This document shows, piece after piece, positions 57,191 through 64,000 of a stretch of 64,000 nucleotides of DNA. Source of the DNA: Candidatus Rhodoluna planktonica (GTDB lineage: Bacteria > Actinomycetota > Actinomycetes > Actinomycetales > Microbacteriaceae); the NCBI RefSeq assembly GCF_001854225.1, contig NZ_CP015208.1, positions 1,360,507 through 1,424,506 of the forward strand, read 5' to 3'. Under the pieces are notes generated by a model. The model made no database searches. It had not been told where the DNA came from and saw only the letters and a list, made by a program, of their open reading frames with translations. A program made the position numbers and the translations under genes. Position 1 is the stretch's first letter. Each line of letters starts with the position of its first letter.

Positions 57191-58450
57191 TTATTTACCC
57201 TTCTGCTGGAAGGTATCTAGAAGCTCGGTTTGAAGGTTAATGACATTTGCAAGTCGTTTGATTCCCAAATTAATGCGGTCTGGGGTGGGGAACGAGTAGC
57301 AAACGCGTAGGTAACGCTGACCGGAACCGTCACCAAAGAACGCGGTGCCCGGTGTGTAGGCGACCAATTCTTTAACCGCAAGCGGCAACATGGCCTTCGA
57401 ATCAATACCTTCGGGCAGAGTAATCCACAGGTAAAAACCGCCATCAGGTCGGGTAGTTTCAAGATTTGGCAAGTATTCGTGCATCGCGTTTAGTGCAGCA
57501 TCGCGCCGTTCACGATAAACCCCGCGAAAAGTGTCGATCTGACCCTTCCAGTCGGCGTTGGCCAAAAATTCGCTAATCATCATCTGTGTGAAAGATGATG
57601 GGCACAGCAGCGCCGACTCTTGAGCGAGCACCATTTTGTCGCGGATGGCCGGCGGGGCGAGAACGTAGCCCACTCGGAAACCGGGCGCCAAAATCTTTGA
57701 GAACGAGCCCAGATAAACGACGCCGTCTTCATCCATTGAGCGCACCGCCGCCGGTGATGGCTTATCAAAGTAAAGCAAACCGTATGGGTTGTCTTCGATG
57801 ATCAAAATGTGTTCGCGCTTACAAATTTCGAGAATTTTTGGGCGACGTTCGGCGGAAAGAGTTACGCCTGATGGGTTGGCGAAGTTGGGCACCAGGTAAA
57901 GGAACTTGATGGTTCGACCGTCGGCCTTCATCCGGTCGATGCTTTCTTGCAGTGCTTCTGGGCTCATGCCGTCGTGATCGGTGTGCACGTGTTCGATGTG
58001 CGCTTCATAGTGTCTGAAGATGCCGATCGCACCCACATAGCTGGGACCCTCAGCCAAAACCACGTCGCCTTTATCTAAAAATAGACCGGCAAGCATGTCT
58101 AAGCCGTGCTGGGATCCGGTGGTGACCACTAGATCTTCGACCGAAGAGTGAATGCCCTCAAGCGCCATCAACTCGCGGATTTGATCGCGCAGGGTTAGGT
58201 CGCCTTGACCGCCACCGTATTGAATCGCCAACAGGCCGCGTTTTGCCATGGTGTCGGCATAGGCCTTTGCCAAAGTCTCTTTAGGCAAGGCCGCGACATA
58301 GGGCATGCCCCCAGCCAGTGAGACAACTTCAGGGCGCGAGACCACAGAAAACAGAGCTCGAACCTCAGAAACCGCCAAGGTTTCCGCGCGCGCCGCATAA
58401 GCATCCAACCAAGGATCAAGGTTGTGGGCCTGCGGGCTGCTCTCTGTCAT
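57191..58450 (-). CDS. PLP-dependent aminotransferase (fold type I, MocR/LysN-like)
   Basis: A 419-residue aminotransferase. Family cues are EVVSLAGGMPYVAALP at the start, TTGSQHGLDMLAGLFLD, NFANPSGVTLS, and the PLP-lysine in GSFSKILAPGFRVGYV (about 238-245). It probably transfers amino groups on aromatic, branched or 2-aminoadipate substrates. No DNA-binding domain is fused. 2 bp before the ddl start, so the two form an operon. Confidence 0.87.
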   Translation of the reverse strand: MTESSPQAHNLDPWLDAYAARAETLAVSEVRALFSVVSRPEVVSLAGGMPYVAALPKETLAKAYADTMAKRGLLAIQYGGGQGDLTLRDQIRELMALEGIHSSVEDLVVTTGSQHGLDMLAGLFLDKGDVVLAEGPSYVGAIGIFRHYEAHIEHVHTDHDGMSPEALQESIDRMKADGRTIKFLYLVPNFANPSGVTLSAERRPKILEICKREHILIIEDNPYGLLYFDKPSPAAVRSMDEDGVVYLGSFSKILAPGFRVGYVLAPPAIRDKMVLAQESALLCPSSFTQMMISEFLANADWKGQIDTFRGVYRERRDAALNAMHEYLPNLETTRPDGGFYLWITLPEGIDSKAMLPLAVKELVAYTPGTAFFGDGSGQRYLRVCYSFPTPDRINLGIKRLANVINLQTELLDTFQQKGK

Positions 58451-58462
58451 GTCTCATCTCCC

Positions 58463-58496
58463 AAATACGCGAAAGACGGCCTCGCAGCCGTCTTCG
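58463..58496 (-). terminator. Hairpin terminator between trxA and the aminotransferase gene
   Basis: AAGACGGC and GCCGTCTT pair around CTCGCA; outer CGA/TCG bases extend the stem. The T-run is weak, so strength is uncertain. Confidence 0.5.
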
Positions 58497-58515
58497 CTAA
58501 AGAATTTCTATAAGA

Positions 58516-58836
58516 CTAGTTCAAAAAATCAGCCAAATCGTTCAAAAGCGCCGCCTTTGGCTTGGCGCCAACGATGTTTTTGACAACCTGACCGTCTTTG
58601 AAAACAATCAGCGCTGGGATGCCAGTGATGTTGTAATCCATTGCCAATTTAGGTTCGTTGTCGACGTTTACCTTGACTACCTTCAGCTTGGCTGCGTTTT
58701 CGATTCCGATTTCATCAACGATTGGTGAGACCATGCGGCATGGGCCACACCACTCAGCCCAAAAATCAACTAGTACGGGGCGTTCGCTGTTTAGTACTTC
58801 GCCCTGAAATTCTGCGGTGGTTACTTCCTGTGCCAT
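58516..58836 (-). CDS. trxA: Thioredoxin
   Basis: A 106-residue thioredoxin with the redox motif WCGPC (about 29-33, in DFWAEWCGPCRM), cis-proline in GIPALIVFKDG and the usual length. Cytoplasmic disulfide reductant, recycled by TrxB encoded 32 bp upstream. Ribosome site AAGGA before ATG 58836. Confidence 0.96.
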   Translation of the reverse strand: MAQEVTTAEFQGEVLNSERPVLVDFWAEWCGPCRMVSPIVDEIGIENAAKLKVVKVNVDNEPKLAMDYNITGIPALIVFKDGQVVKNIVGAKPKAALLNDLADFLN

Positions 58837-58854
58837 TTTTTATCCTTCAAATTC

Positions 58855-58870
58855 TGTTTTACGTGAAACT
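58855..58870. promoter_or_regulatory. Degenerate parS-like site between trxB and trxA
   Basis: TGTTTTACGTGAAACT matches the 16-bp ParB site at 14 of 16 positions, with intact central ACGTGAAAC. It lies in the short trxA/trxB gap about 5 kb from the perfect parS, where additional parS sites are often found. Confidence 0.6.
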
Positions 58871-59792
58871 ATGCGTGATCGGTCAGGTAGTGCTCGGCAT
58901 CTAGCGCGGCAACACATCCTGAGCCGGCAGCGGTAATGGCCTGACGATAGGTCGGGTCAATCACATCACCGGCGGCAAAAACTCCAGGCAGGCTGGTCTT
59001 TGAAGACCTTCCTTCAACCTTGATGAAACGATCTGCGGTTAGTTCTACCTGGTCTTCAACCAACCAAACGCGCGGGTCATTTCCAATTGCGATAAATAGT
59101 CCGTCTAGTGGCAGTTCAGATTTCGAACCGTCGACGGTGTTTTCGAGGGTTACCGCGGTTAGGTTCGTCTCACCGTGCAGCTCGGTGACGGTGCTGTTGT
59201 AAATAACCTCGATTTTTGGGTTGTTCAGTGCACGGTCAACCATGATCTTCGAAGCTTTGAAGCTGTCACGGCGGTGAATGAGGTAAACCTTGCTGGCAAA
59301 GCGGGTCAGGAAGGTGGCCTCTTCCATTGCCGAGTCGCCACCGCCAACTACGGCGATGGTTTTTTCGCGGAAGAAAAAGCCGTCGCAGGTGGCACACCAA
59401 GAGACACCGTGACCGGAAAGCTCTTTTTCACGCGGCAAACCAAGTTCGCGGTAAGCGGCGCCGGTTGCCAAAATAACTGTTTTGGCTTCATAGGTCTCGC
59501 CCAAACCGGTTTTTACGATTTTGACATCGCCCTTTAGGTCAACTTCAACGACGTCGTCGTATAAAACTTCGGTACCGAATCTTTCGGCTTGGGCCTGCAG
59601 GTTAGCCATCAACTCAGGGCCCATGGTTCCTTCAGGGAAACCTGGGAAATTTTCAACCTCGGTGGTTTTCATCAGTTCGCCGCCGATTTCGACCGAACTG
59701 GCAATCAGCAGCGGGTTTAAGCCGGCGCGACCGGTATAGATTCCTGCAGTGAATCCGGCAGGACCGGAACCGATGATGATGACTTCGCGCAC
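58869..59792 (-). CDS. trxB: Thioredoxin reductase
   Basis: A 307-residue flavoprotein. FAD motif IIGSGPAGFTAGIYTGRAGL at the N-terminus, redox-active CATCD (about 132-136, in SWCATCDGFFF), NADPH motif VVGGGDSAMEEATFL, and GVFAAGDVIDPTYRQ near the end. It transfers electrons from NADPH to thioredoxin. Order trxB-trxA with murJ upstream is the usual actinobacterial arrangement. Confidence 0.96.
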   Translation of the reverse strand: MREVIIIGSGPAGFTAGIYTGRAGLNPLLIASSVEIGGELMKTTEVENFPGFPEGTMGPELMANLQAQAERFGTEVLYDDVVEVDLKGDVKIVKTGLGETYEAKTVILATGAAYRELGLPREKELSGHGVSWCATCDGFFFREKTIAVVGGGDSAMEEATFLTRFASKVYLIHRRDSFKASKIMVDRALNNPKIEVIYNSTVTELHGETNLTAVTLENTVDGSKSELPLDGLFIAIGNDPRVWLVEDQVELTADRFIKVEGRSSKTSLPGVFAAGDVIDPTYRQAITAAGSGCVAALDAEHYLTDHA

Positions 59793-59822
59793 TAAAACTC
59801 CTTGTATTGATACTTGTCGATT

Positions 59823-61448
59823 TTACCGGCGGAACCGGGTGGCCAAATTACTCGACAAGGTGACCACTTCTGGAACTCTGAGTAAACGCAGAGCGATTAC
59901 GTAACTGCCCAGCATGACACTGCCCACCAAAATTGAGGTCAGGATTGCCGTCACAATTGAATCAACCGCAAAGGAGTTAGCTTTTGTTCCCCCAAGCAGC
60001 TGTAGCGTAACAAAACCAAATAAACCAGAGAGCAGACCGGAAATAATAAAGCTGGAACCTGCTGCTGCGTTTTTGCGTCCCTCAAGTGAACCTATTTTGC
60101 GACGCAGCATGGCGTAGGCGAGCAAACCCTGCACCAAAATGGTGAAACTAGTTAGTGCTGCTAAGCCCACCACCAGCCATTGGCCGGGCAGGGTGAACGA
60201 CATGGTGATCGATCCGATGATGTGCAGCGAAATCTGCACCACGGTGAACCAAAACGGGCTGCGGGTATCTTCGATGGCGTAAAAAGCCCGCTGCATCATG
60301 TAGACGAAGCTAAATGGAACCAGACCTACCATCAGCGCGATGATCACGTTGCCCAAAGCGACCAAACCGCCATATTCACCAACAAAAACGCGGGCTACCG
60401 GATAGGCCAAGACAATTAGGGCTGCGGTTGCGAAAACTGAAATCAGCATGATGCTGCGCAAGCCGGCCAGTAAATCTGCCTTCAGCAGGTCTAAGCGATT
60501 TTCATGGGCATGCGAGGCCATCTTGGTGAAATAGGCGGTGGCAATAGAAACCGTTGCCACCGAGTGCGGCAACATAAAGACCAGCCAGGCGATTGCGGCT
60601 GCGGCCACCGAGGCAACCGCAACATCTTCGGTTCGTGCCGCTACGGCGCCCGAGGCAACTACGGTTTGCACCAGACCGCCAATTTGAGTGACCAAAACCA
60701 TGGCCAGCGACCAACTGGCTGCCTTTAGTGCTGGTCGCAGCCCAAAACCGCGCCATTTGAAATTTAAGTTGAGTTTTAGCCCGACGCGCTTCCAGAAAAC
60801 AAAAAGAATCAGGGCCTGCGAAACCACTCCGGCAGTAGCCGAACCAGCCAGCAAAGCCACCTGCTCACCTGACCACTGTTCAACCGTGCGATTGCCGGTA
60901 GGGTCGGCTCCAAAAATCACCAGGAAGGCCACTAAACCGGCGAGTGAAACCAGATTGTTCAACACCGGAGCCCACATGAATGGTCCAAAAGCACTGCGAG
61001 CGTTTAGCACTTCGCCCAAAAGCGAGTAGAGCCCGTAAAAAAACAACTGCGGCAAACACCAGTAGGCAAACGCCGTGGCTAGGGCCAGCTGATTGTTATC
61101 CCAGCCGCTGGTGTAAATGCTAACCAGGAACGGCGCTGAAATTGTGGTCACCACCGTGACCGCGAAGAAAACCGTAATGATAAAAGTCAGCAGCCGATCG
61201 ACGTAGCCTTTGCCGTCATCATCGTTTTGTCGCGCTTTAACAATCTGCGGCACCAAAACCGCGTTCAGCACACCGCCGACGATAATGGCGTAGACGTTGT
61301 TGGGCAGTTGATTAGCAACACCAAATGCGTCGGCGGCATCCGTGGTGACACCAATTGCGGCGGCTAAAACAACTGCTCTAACAAAACCCAGGATGCGTGA
61401 AATTATGGTTCCGCTGGCCATAATCAGCGAGGAGCGGGCGATGCTCAA
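59823..61448 (-). CDS. murJ: Lipid II flippase MurJ (MviN)
   Basis: A 541-residue membrane protein with about 14 hydrophobic helices. It starts LIMASGTIISRILGFVRAVVLA, contains DAADAFGVANQLPNNVYAIIVGG and PFSFVYMMQRAFYAIEDTRSPF, all typical. It moves lipid-linked peptidoglycan precursor across the membrane. Unlike the mycobacterial MviN, no C-terminal pseudokinase-like extension is present. Its start overlaps the DUF6049-like gene by 4 bp. Confidence 0.93.
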   Translation of the reverse strand: MSIARSSLIMASGTIISRILGFVRAVVLAAAIGVTTDAADAFGVANQLPNNVYAIIVGGVLNAVLVPQIVKARQNDDDGKGYVDRLLTFIITVFFAVTVVTTISAPFLVSIYTSGWDNNQLALATAFAYWCLPQLFFYGLYSLLGEVLNARSAFGPFMWAPVLNNLVSLAGLVAFLVIFGADPTGNRTVEQWSGEQVALLAGSATAGVVSQALILFVFWKRVGLKLNLNFKWRGFGLRPALKAASWSLAMVLVTQIGGLVQTVVASGAVAARTEDVAVASVAAAAIAWLVFMLPHSVATVSIATAYFTKMASHAHENRLDLLKADLLAGLRSIMLISVFATAALIVLAYPVARVFVGEYGGLVALGNVIIALMVGLVPFSFVYMMQRAFYAIEDTRSPFWFTVVQISLHIIGSITMSFTLPGQWLVVGLAALTSFTILVQGLLAYAMLRRKIGSLEGRKNAAAGSSFIISGLLSGLFGFVTLQLLGGTKANSFAVDSIVTAILTSILVGSVMLGSYVIALRLLRVPEVVTLSSNLATRFRR

Positions 61449-61975
61449 TTCAGCTCCTGAACTTCTTCGGCCAAGCGCCGTTGCCGTTTGCGCAAAGTGC
61501 GCAGAACACCTAGAGACAGCAGAATTGCGACTGAACCACCGAAGGTGACGAAGATTATGGTTTCAAGATCGGGTTCGACGTTCATCTGCAGCACGATCTC
61601 ATCGGTGAGCACTATGCCTGAAAATGTGGTCAGCCAAACCCGCATAAAAACTTTGCCGCTGGCAACTGCCTGCACCGGAACTTGGGCATTAATGGTGGTT
61701 AGGGCTGGCACCACAACCTCAACAGCGCTGGGTACTCGAACTCGGGCATTGCTGGGGCGCATGTGCACAAAAACTCTAATATCGGCGTTGAATTCGTTTT
61801 TGATGCTCACCGGAACCAGCGATTCGTGGGCTACCAGGTTGATTGTTGATCCGGGAATAATCTTGATCTCTGGAACCGCAGCATTTGCTGGAGCAGCCAG
61901 TCCGATAGAGAGGACAGCCGCAGCAATCCCCCCAATTATTCGGCCACCGAATCTCACCGCTGCTGCTCGATCCAT
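61445..61975 (-). CDS. Short DUF6049-like membrane protein (reduced form)
   Basis: A 176-residue protein with a signal-like N-terminus (IIGGIAAAVLSIGLAAPANA), a beta-type domain with IRVFVHMRPSNARVRVPS and VPVQAVASGKVFMRVWLTT, and a C-terminal transmembrane helix (ETIIFVTFGGSVAILLSLGVL) with basic end. In other actinobacteria the gene in this position encodes a much larger (about 700-residue) protein; this one matches only the C-terminal end. Function unknown, linked to murJ by overlap. Confidence 0.65.
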   Translation of the reverse strand: MDRAAAVRFGGRIIGGIAAAVLSIGLAAPANAAVPEIKIIPGSTINLVAHESLVPVSIKNEFNADIRVFVHMRPSNARVRVPSAVEVVVPALTTINAQVPVQAVASGKVFMRVWLTTFSGIVLTDEIVLQMNVEPDLETIIFVTFGGSVAILLSLGVLRTLRKRQRRLAEEVQELN

Positions 61976-62430
61976 TCAATTGCCGTCTTCGCAAGCCGAC
62001 GTTCGTTCTCGTGGGCCAAAGTGTCAACCAGGTTTTCTAACGCAAACCACTGCACATCGACTGCCTCGTGCTGCGGATCGTTTTCAACTGTCAGGTCACC
62101 GCCGAGTTGCCGCATCAGAAAGTGGTGAACGGTTTTGGAAATCAATTTGTTGCCGGCCGCAAATTCGTAATTGATCGAACCCAGCGACTGCAAAATTTCA
62201 ACTTCGAGGCCGGTCTCTTCGGCAATTTCGCGAATGGCTGCCTGCTCAATGGTTTCGTCGCCTTCGGGGTGACCCTTTGGAACACACCAATCAATGCGAC
62301 CGCTGCGGTTTTCACGACCGATCAGGGCAATTCGGTTACTACCGTCACCGGCTAAAACAAAGCCACCGGCCGACGTCTCAGACACCCGCACCAGATTGCG
62401 TGCGTAGTGCCTAGGTTTAGCCGAATTCAT
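61954..62430 (-). CDS. NUDIX hydrolase
   Basis: A 158-residue protein with the Nudix box GHPEGDETIEQAAIREIAEETGLEVEIL (G x5 E x7 REUxEExGU). It hydrolyses nucleoside diphosphate-linked compounds; this MutT4-like member next to pcnA is conserved in actinobacteria. ATG 62430 has a TAGAGT -10 element ending 6 nt upstream (62437-62442), a leaderless pattern. Overlaps the DUF6049-like gene by 22 bp. Confidence 0.88.
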   Translation of the reverse strand: MNSAKPRHYARNLVRVSETSAGGFVLAGDGSNRIALIGRENRSGRIDWCVPKGHPEGDETIEQAAIREIAEETGLEVEILQSLGSINYEFAAGNKLISKTVHHFLMRQLGGDLTVENDPQHEAVDVQWFALENLVDTLAHENERRLAKTAIEWIEQQR

Positions 62431-62436
62431 AAGAGA

Positions 62437-62442
62437 ACTCTA
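62437..62442 (-). promoter_or_regulatory. -10 box (TAGAGT) for the leaderless NUDIX gene
   Basis: On the minus strand TAGAGT ends 6 nt before the ATG at 62430; it also lies in the divergent gap to the CCA enzyme. Confidence 0.4.
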
Positions 62443-62465
62443 AACCCTGTGGCACGATTGAGAGC

Positions 62466-63884
62466 GTGCAAACCGTAGCCGAAGCAATTGCGAATCTGGA
62501 GCGTTCTACTGAGAACCTGCTGTTTGATTTGCTCGGCAAAATTTTCCAGGATGCCGGCCACGAACTCTCGTTGGTTGGGGGTCCGGTGCGCGATGCTTTC
62601 TTGGGTCGGCAAGCACCCGATCTAGATTTCACAACTTCGGCAACCCCGGATGAAACCCTGGCGATTTTGAAGCCGCACGTGGATGCACACTGGGATATCG
62701 GCCGCGAGTTTGGCACTATCGGCGCTCGAATCGGTGACGACACTATTGAAATCACCACCTATCGAGCAGATAAGTACGATCACATCACGCGAAAACCGCA
62801 GGTAGCTTTTGGCACCAACCTCGAAGATGATCTGTTCCGCCGCGACTTTACGGTTAACGCGATGGCACTGCGCCTGCCCGAAAAAGTTTTTGTCGACCCG
62901 TTCAACGGTCTGCGCGATTTGCTAGCTGGAGTGCTGCGAACCCCCGGAAAGCCGCAAGATTCGTTTGGCGACGACCCGCTGCGCATGATGCGTGGCGCCC
63001 GGTTCGCATCGCAGCTTGGTTTTGAAATCGAACCTGAAACTTTTCAGGCGATGGTCGACATGGCTGACAAAATCGAAATGATTTCCGCCGAGCGGGTGCA
63101 AACCGAGTTGGTCAAATTGATGCTGGGTAAGCATCCGCGTGCTGGTCTCGAAGCCTTGGTTGATTCGGGAATCGCTGCATTTGTATTGCCCGAGTTGCCT
63201 GCTTTGAAACTAGAGAGCGATGAGCATCACCACCACAAAGATGTTTATCAGCACACTTTGACCGTGGTCGAGCAAGCCATCGATTACGAGCGCGATTACG
63301 GTCTCGAAGGTGATTTTGTGCTTCGCTTCGCCGCCCTGCTGCACGACTGCGGTAAACCAGCTACCCGAAAATTAGAGCCCGGGGGTGCGGTTTCGTTTTA
63401 TCACCACGATGTAGTCGGAGCGAAACTGGCAGCCAAACGCATGAAAGCCCTTCGGTTCGATAACGACACCACCAAGGCTGTGGCCCGTCTAATTGAACTG
63501 CATCTTCGCTTTTTCGGTTACAGCGATGCTGCCTGGACCGATTCGGCAATTCGCCGTTATGTGCGCGATGCCGGAGATCAACTGCTGCGACTGCACGCAT
63601 TGACTCGGGCCGATGTAACCACGCGAAATAAACGTAAAGCCGACCGGCTAGCTTTTGCCTACGACGACCTAGAGCGCCGCATCGAGCAAATTAGTGAGCA
63701 AGAACAACTGGATGCGCTGCGCCCAGACCTCAGCGGTGAAGACATTATGCGCATCCTAGATTTGAAACCATCTCGTGAAGTTGGCGAGGCTTATAAGTTC
63801 TTGATGGAACTGCGTCTCGAAGAGGGTGAGCTGGGCGCAGTTGAAGCAGAAAAACGCTTGCTTGCCTGGTGGAAAGCCCGCTAA
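62466..63884 (+). CDS. pcnA: CCA tRNA nucleotidyltransferase
   Basis: A 472-residue class II nucleotidyltransferase. The catalytic head LVGGPVRDAFLGRQAPDLDFTT (Asp pair in DLDF), the RRDFTVNAMALRL motif, then an HD domain (LLHDCGKPATR) in the C-terminal half that may add phosphatase activity. It builds or repairs CCA ends on tRNAs; tRNA-Ala in this window needs it. GTG start at 62466, divergent from the NUDIX gene. Confidence 0.94.
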   Translation: MQTVAEAIANLERSTENLLFDLLGKIFQDAGHELSLVGGPVRDAFLGRQAPDLDFTTSATPDETLAILKPHVDAHWDIGREFGTIGARIGDDTIEITTYRADKYDHITRKPQVAFGTNLEDDLFRRDFTVNAMALRLPEKVFVDPFNGLRDLLAGVLRTPGKPQDSFGDDPLRMMRGARFASQLGFEIEPETFQAMVDMADKIEMISAERVQTELVKLMLGKHPRAGLEALVDSGIAAFVLPELPALKLESDEHHHHKDVYQHTLTVVEQAIDYERDYGLEGDFVLRFAALLHDCGKPATRKLEPGGAVSFYHHDVVGAKLAAKRMKALRFDNDTTKAVARLIELHLRFFGYSDAAWTDSAIRRYVRDAGDQLLRLHALTRADVTTRNKRKADRLAFAYDDLERRIEQISEQEQLDALRPDLSGEDIMRILDLKPSREVGEAYKFLMELRLEEGELGAVEAEKRLLAWWKAR

Positions 63885-63893
63885 ACTAACAAG

Positions 63894-64000
63894 GTTGTCG
63901 TTTGGCCCAGGTTTTTGCCTGTTTCCGCCCGACAACGCTATGCAATTACCCTCCTGTCACGGAACGTCCGTGACCGCTAAGACCAAAGGAGGTGGGTTAG
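63894..64000 (+). promoter_or_regulatory. Structured leader of the next gene (probably rpsF)
   Basis: The leader holds an inverted repeat GTTGTCG (63894-63900)/CGACAAC (63930-63936), then a perfect hairpin GTCACGGA (63956-63963)/TCCGTGAC (63967-63974). CCTCCT (63950-63955) can pair with AGGAGG (63987-63992), the ribosome site 8 nt before the window edge, hiding it. In actinobacteria pcnA is followed by rpsF-ssb-rpsR, whose leader binds S6:S18; the link is inferred. Confidence 0.5.

Overview
The window looks like a chromosome-origin region from a small-genome actinobacterium, most likely a member of the Microbacteriaceae of the freshwater Rhodoluna/Aquiluna kind. This placement is inferred from gene order, moderate GC, short intergenic gaps and frequent GTG/TTG starts; no 16S gene is present. 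The order pcnA-NUDIX-DUF6049-like-murJ-trxB-trxA ... parB-parA-rsmG-jag-yidC-yidD-rnpA-rpmH-dnaA-dnaN-recF-DUF721-gyrB-gyrA-DUF3566-tRNA-Ile-tRNA-Ala, followed further out by the crgA-trpG-pknB-pknA-pbpA-rodA-pstP-fhaB-fhaA cluster, is the classic actinobacterial oriC neighbourhood.

Layout. 1-10 kb: a cut-off secreted Ser/Pro-rich protein, a DHA2-type MFS exporter, a TPP-riboswitch-controlled thiamine ABC importer (binding protein and fused permease, no ATPase gene), a solitary DNA methyltransferase, a second MFS protein, and a tripartite tricarboxylate transporter (tctCBA) read leftwards behind a long structured leader resembling the yybP-ykoY (manganese) riboswitch. The 5' end of tctB is frameshifted in an A6 tract. 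10-19 kb: a small acetyltransferase, a lipase, a ferric-reductase-like / FMN-binding / FMN-binding / ApbE flavinylation module, a thioesterase, an M13 peptidase, TrhO and an unknown secreted protein. 19-28 kb: the signalling and cell-wall cluster fhaA-fhaB-pstP-rodA-pbpA-pknA-pknB, with trpG/pabA and crgA beside it. 28-32 kb: rhomboid protease, cyclophilin, zinc-ribbon protein, a Gfo/Idh/MocA oxidoreductase and three small lipoprotein/membrane genes. 32-40 kb: a complete histidine-utilisation locus (hutU-hutI-hutH leftwards; an IclR regulator and hutG rightwards), then an MFS transporter. 40-56 kb: two tRNA genes, the gyrase and replication genes, oriC (dnaA-dnaN gap, with a second DnaA-box cluster upstream of dnaA), ribosomal protein L34/RNase P/insertase genes, and parAB with parS sites. 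55.7-64 kb: a CsoR/RcnR-family repressor translationally coupled to a 26-residue cysteine-rich metallothionein-like peptide, a Ddl-like ligase, an aminotransferase, thioredoxin and its reductase, MurJ, a short DUF6049-like protein, a NUDIX hydrolase, the CCA-adding enzyme, and the leader of a following ribosomal operon (probably rpsF).

The most interesting items are the tiny metallothionein overlapping csoR, the apparent tctB frameshift, the manganese-type riboswitch candidate in front of a tricarboxylate transporter, the tandem flavin-carrier proteins of which one has a degenerate flavinylation motif, the parS site embedded in a small coding region ahead of parA, and a recurrent TANNNT box 6-7 nt before start codons that indicates leaderless transcripts. 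No IS elements, prophage or CRISPR arrays were seen.
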